A stretch of 39,751 nucleotides of DNA from the NCBI RefSeq assembly GCF_008905045.1, contig NZ_VWMY01000028.1, positions 101,840-141,590 of the forward strand, read 5' to 3'. This DNA is from Streptomyces albicerus. Its GTDB lineage: Bacteria; Actinomycetota; Actinomycetes; Streptomycetales; Streptomycetaceae. Shown here piece by piece: positions 38,408 to 39,751 of this stretch. Both the position numbers and the translations under genes were made by a program. Every line of letters starts with the position of its first letter. Position 1 is the stretch's first letter. The notes below the pieces were generated by a model. The model searched no databases, had not been told where the DNA came from, and saw only the letters and a list, made by a program, of their open reading frames with translations.

Positions 38408-39568
38408 TCAGCTCAACGACCCCAGCGCCGCCGGATCGAACGCCCCCAGCTCCCCGAACCGCCCGCCCAGGACCTTCGCCGCCCACTCCGGGTCCTGAAG
38501 CAGCGCACGACCGACCGCGATCAGCTCGAACTCCTCGCTCTCCAGGCGGTCGAGCAGGTCGTCGATGCCTTTGACCGGGGCGCCTTCTCCCTGGAAGCCC
38601 TTGAGGAAGTCGCCGTCGAGGCCGACCGAGCCGACGGTGATGGCGGGCTTGCCCGTCAGCTTCTTCGTCCAGCCCGCCAGGTTCAGGTCCGAGCCGTCGA
38701 ACTCCGGCAGCCAGTAGCGGCGCGTCGACGCGTGGAAGGCGTCCACGCCGGCCGAGGCGAGCGGGGTCAGCAGGGCCTCCAGCTCCTCCGGGCTCTCCGC
38801 CAGGCGGGCCCTGTAAACCTCCTGCTTCCACTGCGAGTACCGGAAGATCACGGGGAAGGACGGCGAGACCGACGCCCGGACCGCGGCCACGATCTCCGCC
38901 GCGAACTTCGTACGGGCGACGAGGTCACCCCCGTACGCGTCCGTACGGCGGTTCGTGCCCGACCACAGGAACTGGTCGATCAAGTAACCGTGCGCACCGT
39001 GCAGTTCGACCCCGTCGAAGCCGATCCGCTCGGCCGCGGCCGCGGCCTCGGCGAAGGCGGCGATGACGTCGTCCAGGTCGGCCTGGATCATCTCCTTGCC
39101 CTGGCCCCCGGTGCCGTCGAGCCGCAGACCGGACGGTCCGACCGCGGGCGCGTCCGTGAACGGCGGCTGCCCGGCGGACCGCACCATGCCGATGTGCCAG
39201 AGCTGCGGCACGATCCGCCCGCCCGCCGCATGCACGGCCTCGGCGACCTTCGCCCACCCCGCCAGTTGCTCCGCACCGTGGAAGCGCGGGATCCGGTCAC
39301 TCTGCCCGGCCGACTCGTGCCCCACATACGTGCCCTCGGTGACGATCAGACCGATACCGGCGGCGGCACGGCGCGCGTAGTACGAGACGACGTCCTCCCC
39401 CGGCACCCCACCCGGTGAGAACTGCCTGGTCATCGGCGCCATCACGATCCGGTTCGGAACGGTCAGGCCGTTCAGGGAAACAGGCCGGGACAGAATCCGG
39501 GCCGCGCGGGAGGCGGGTTCGGAAGCGGAAGCAGCGGCGGATTCTGCGGCGGAGGCGGGGGCAGTCAC
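38408..39568 (-). CDS. Old Yellow Enzyme-type NADH:flavin oxidoreductase
   Basis: 386 aa from GTG (VTAPASAAESAAASASEPAS), with GAGGAG 7 bases upstream; the longer frame to 39634 lacks such a site. FMN barrel markers: NRIVMAPMTRQFSPGGVPGE near 35, RIVPQLWHIGMVRSAG near 118 with the substrate His, FDGVELHGAHGYLIDQFLWS near 183, and a C-terminal phosphate site VGSVGLDGDF. It should reduce activated alkenes or related compounds using NAD(P)H. The Ala-rich first ~25 residues are variable. No regulator is linked; a palindrome ATGTGCACAT (39625-39634) lies upstream of the start. Confidence 0.88.
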   Translation of the reverse strand: MTAPASAAESAAASASEPASRAARILSRPVSLNGLTVPNRIVMAPMTRQFSPGGVPGEDVVSYYARRAAAGIGLIVTEGTYVGHESAGQSDRIPRFHGAEQLAGWAKVAEAVHAAGGRIVPQLWHIGMVRSAGQPPFTDAPAVGPSGLRLDGTGGQGKEMIQADLDDVIAAFAEAAAAAERIGFDGVELHGAHGYLIDQFLWSGTNRRTDAYGGDLVARTKFAAEIVAAVRASVSPSFPVIFRYSQWKQEVYRARLAESPEELEALLTPLASAGVDAFHASTRRYWLPEFDGSDLNLAGWTKKLTGKPAITVGSVGLDGDFLKGFQGEGAPVKGIDDLLDRLESEEFELIAVGRALLQDPEWAAKVLGGRFGELGAFDPAALGSLS

Positions 39569-39624
39569 GTATGGGCTCCTCGGAGAGGTCGGACGGGCAT
39601 CGAGCAGTCGGGATTCCAGCAGGT

Positions 39625-39634
39625 ATGTGCACAT
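39625..39634. promoter_or_regulatory. Palindrome upstream of the Old Yellow Enzyme gene
   Basis: ATGTGCACAT, a perfect 10-base palindrome 57 bases upstream of the GTG. It may be an operator; no known consensus assigned. Confidence 0.3.
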
Positions 39635-39666
39635 GCATCAACCCACCCCGCATATCAACCGCCCTA

Positions 39667-39751
39667 GGGCCTGTGTGACGTCGTGATCAATCTTGCCGAT
39701 CCGGATCCGTCTGGTATGCGGATCCGGTAGAAAGACAATCGTGACGCGCAG
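39667..39751 (+). mobile_element. Possible left end of an insertion sequence (cut by the window edge)
   Basis: After CCCTAG comes GGGCCTGTGTGACGTCGTGA, unlike the flanking DNA, then an inverted GGATCC pair. GAAAGACAATC then precedes GTG 39741 (VTR...), a start with a plausible ribosome site. The layout (terminal sequence, ~75 bases, GTG) is that of IS5-like elements, with CTAG as possible target. Only 11 coding bases are visible, so this is a guess. Confidence 0.3.

Noticed and set aside
1..39751. CRISPR array, rRNA or biosynthetic cluster
   Set aside because: No regular repeat-spacer array, no rRNA-like sequence, and no core biosynthetic enzymes were seen.

Overview
The window looks like chromosomal DNA of a Streptomyces or a very close relative. 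It is very GC-rich, with strong G/C bias at third codon positions. It carries the futalosine menaquinone genes mqnB and mqnD, an XPB-type helicase, an actinobacterial HelD-like RNA polymerase factor, mycothiol-dependent-isomerase-like proteins, an XRE-DUF5753/DUF397 regulator pair, and many genes whose start codon lies about 6-8 bases after a -10-like hexamer (probable leaderless transcripts). About 40 genes are supported; no rRNA, tRNA or CRISPR was seen.

Layout. 1-4.3 kb: two minus-strand genes, a large Hsp90/sacsin-type ATPase protein and a DUF3027 protein. 4.3-8.4 kb: an intergenic block of small hairpin repeats, then an MFS transporter, a DUF2771 lipoprotein and overlapping mqnB-mqnD. 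8.5-10 kb: a cold-shock-domain protein, a small membrane protein and a HAD hydrolase. 10.2-13.25 kb: a FecCD/FecE-type iron-siderophore importer (two permeases and an ATPase, no binding protein) behind a possible iron box. 13.2-15.9 kb: a HAAS-like membrane protein and a two-TM protein with a PstS-like extracellular domain. 16.2-22.6 kb: a locus built around XPB, with an XPB/Ssl2-N-terminal-like protein, two tiny predicted secreted peptides, an unusual YqhA (UPF0114)-IstB fusion, and the XPB helicase. 22.8-24.1 kb: small membrane and secreted proteins, one apparently frameshifted. 24.2-26.6 kb: HelD behind a promoter region rich in inverted repeats. 26.7-30.6 kb: CutC with a possible DasR (dre) site, an MDMPI-like protein, an HD phosphohydrolase and an MDMPI-GNAT fusion. 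30.7-34.7 kb: DUF4031 and its coupled partner, a divergent MurR/RpiR regulator with a textbook promoter, murQ, a HIT-like protein and a hypothetical protein. 34.7-38.4 kb: a gene remnant, two tiny coupled genes, XRE-DUF5753/DUF397, and a wHTH-Uma2 pair behind a strong leader hairpin. 38.4-39.75 kb: an Old Yellow Enzyme and, possibly, the first bases of an insertion sequence.

Working together: mqnB and mqnD act in the same menaquinone pathway, whose other enzymes lie outside the window. The ABC genes form one importer. MurR/RpiR and MurQ suggest cell-wall amino-sugar recycling, and the dre-like site before cutC may tie that gene to the same physiology. The HAAS/PBP pair and the YqhA-IstB fusion have no obvious partners here.

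Two interspersed repeat types (four copies each) with GC-rich hairpins occur in many of the intergenic gaps. The most unusual items are the YqhA-IstB fusion beside XPB, the 38-codon secreted-peptide gene, the PBP-like transmembrane protein without a transporter, and the helD and wHTH leader structures.
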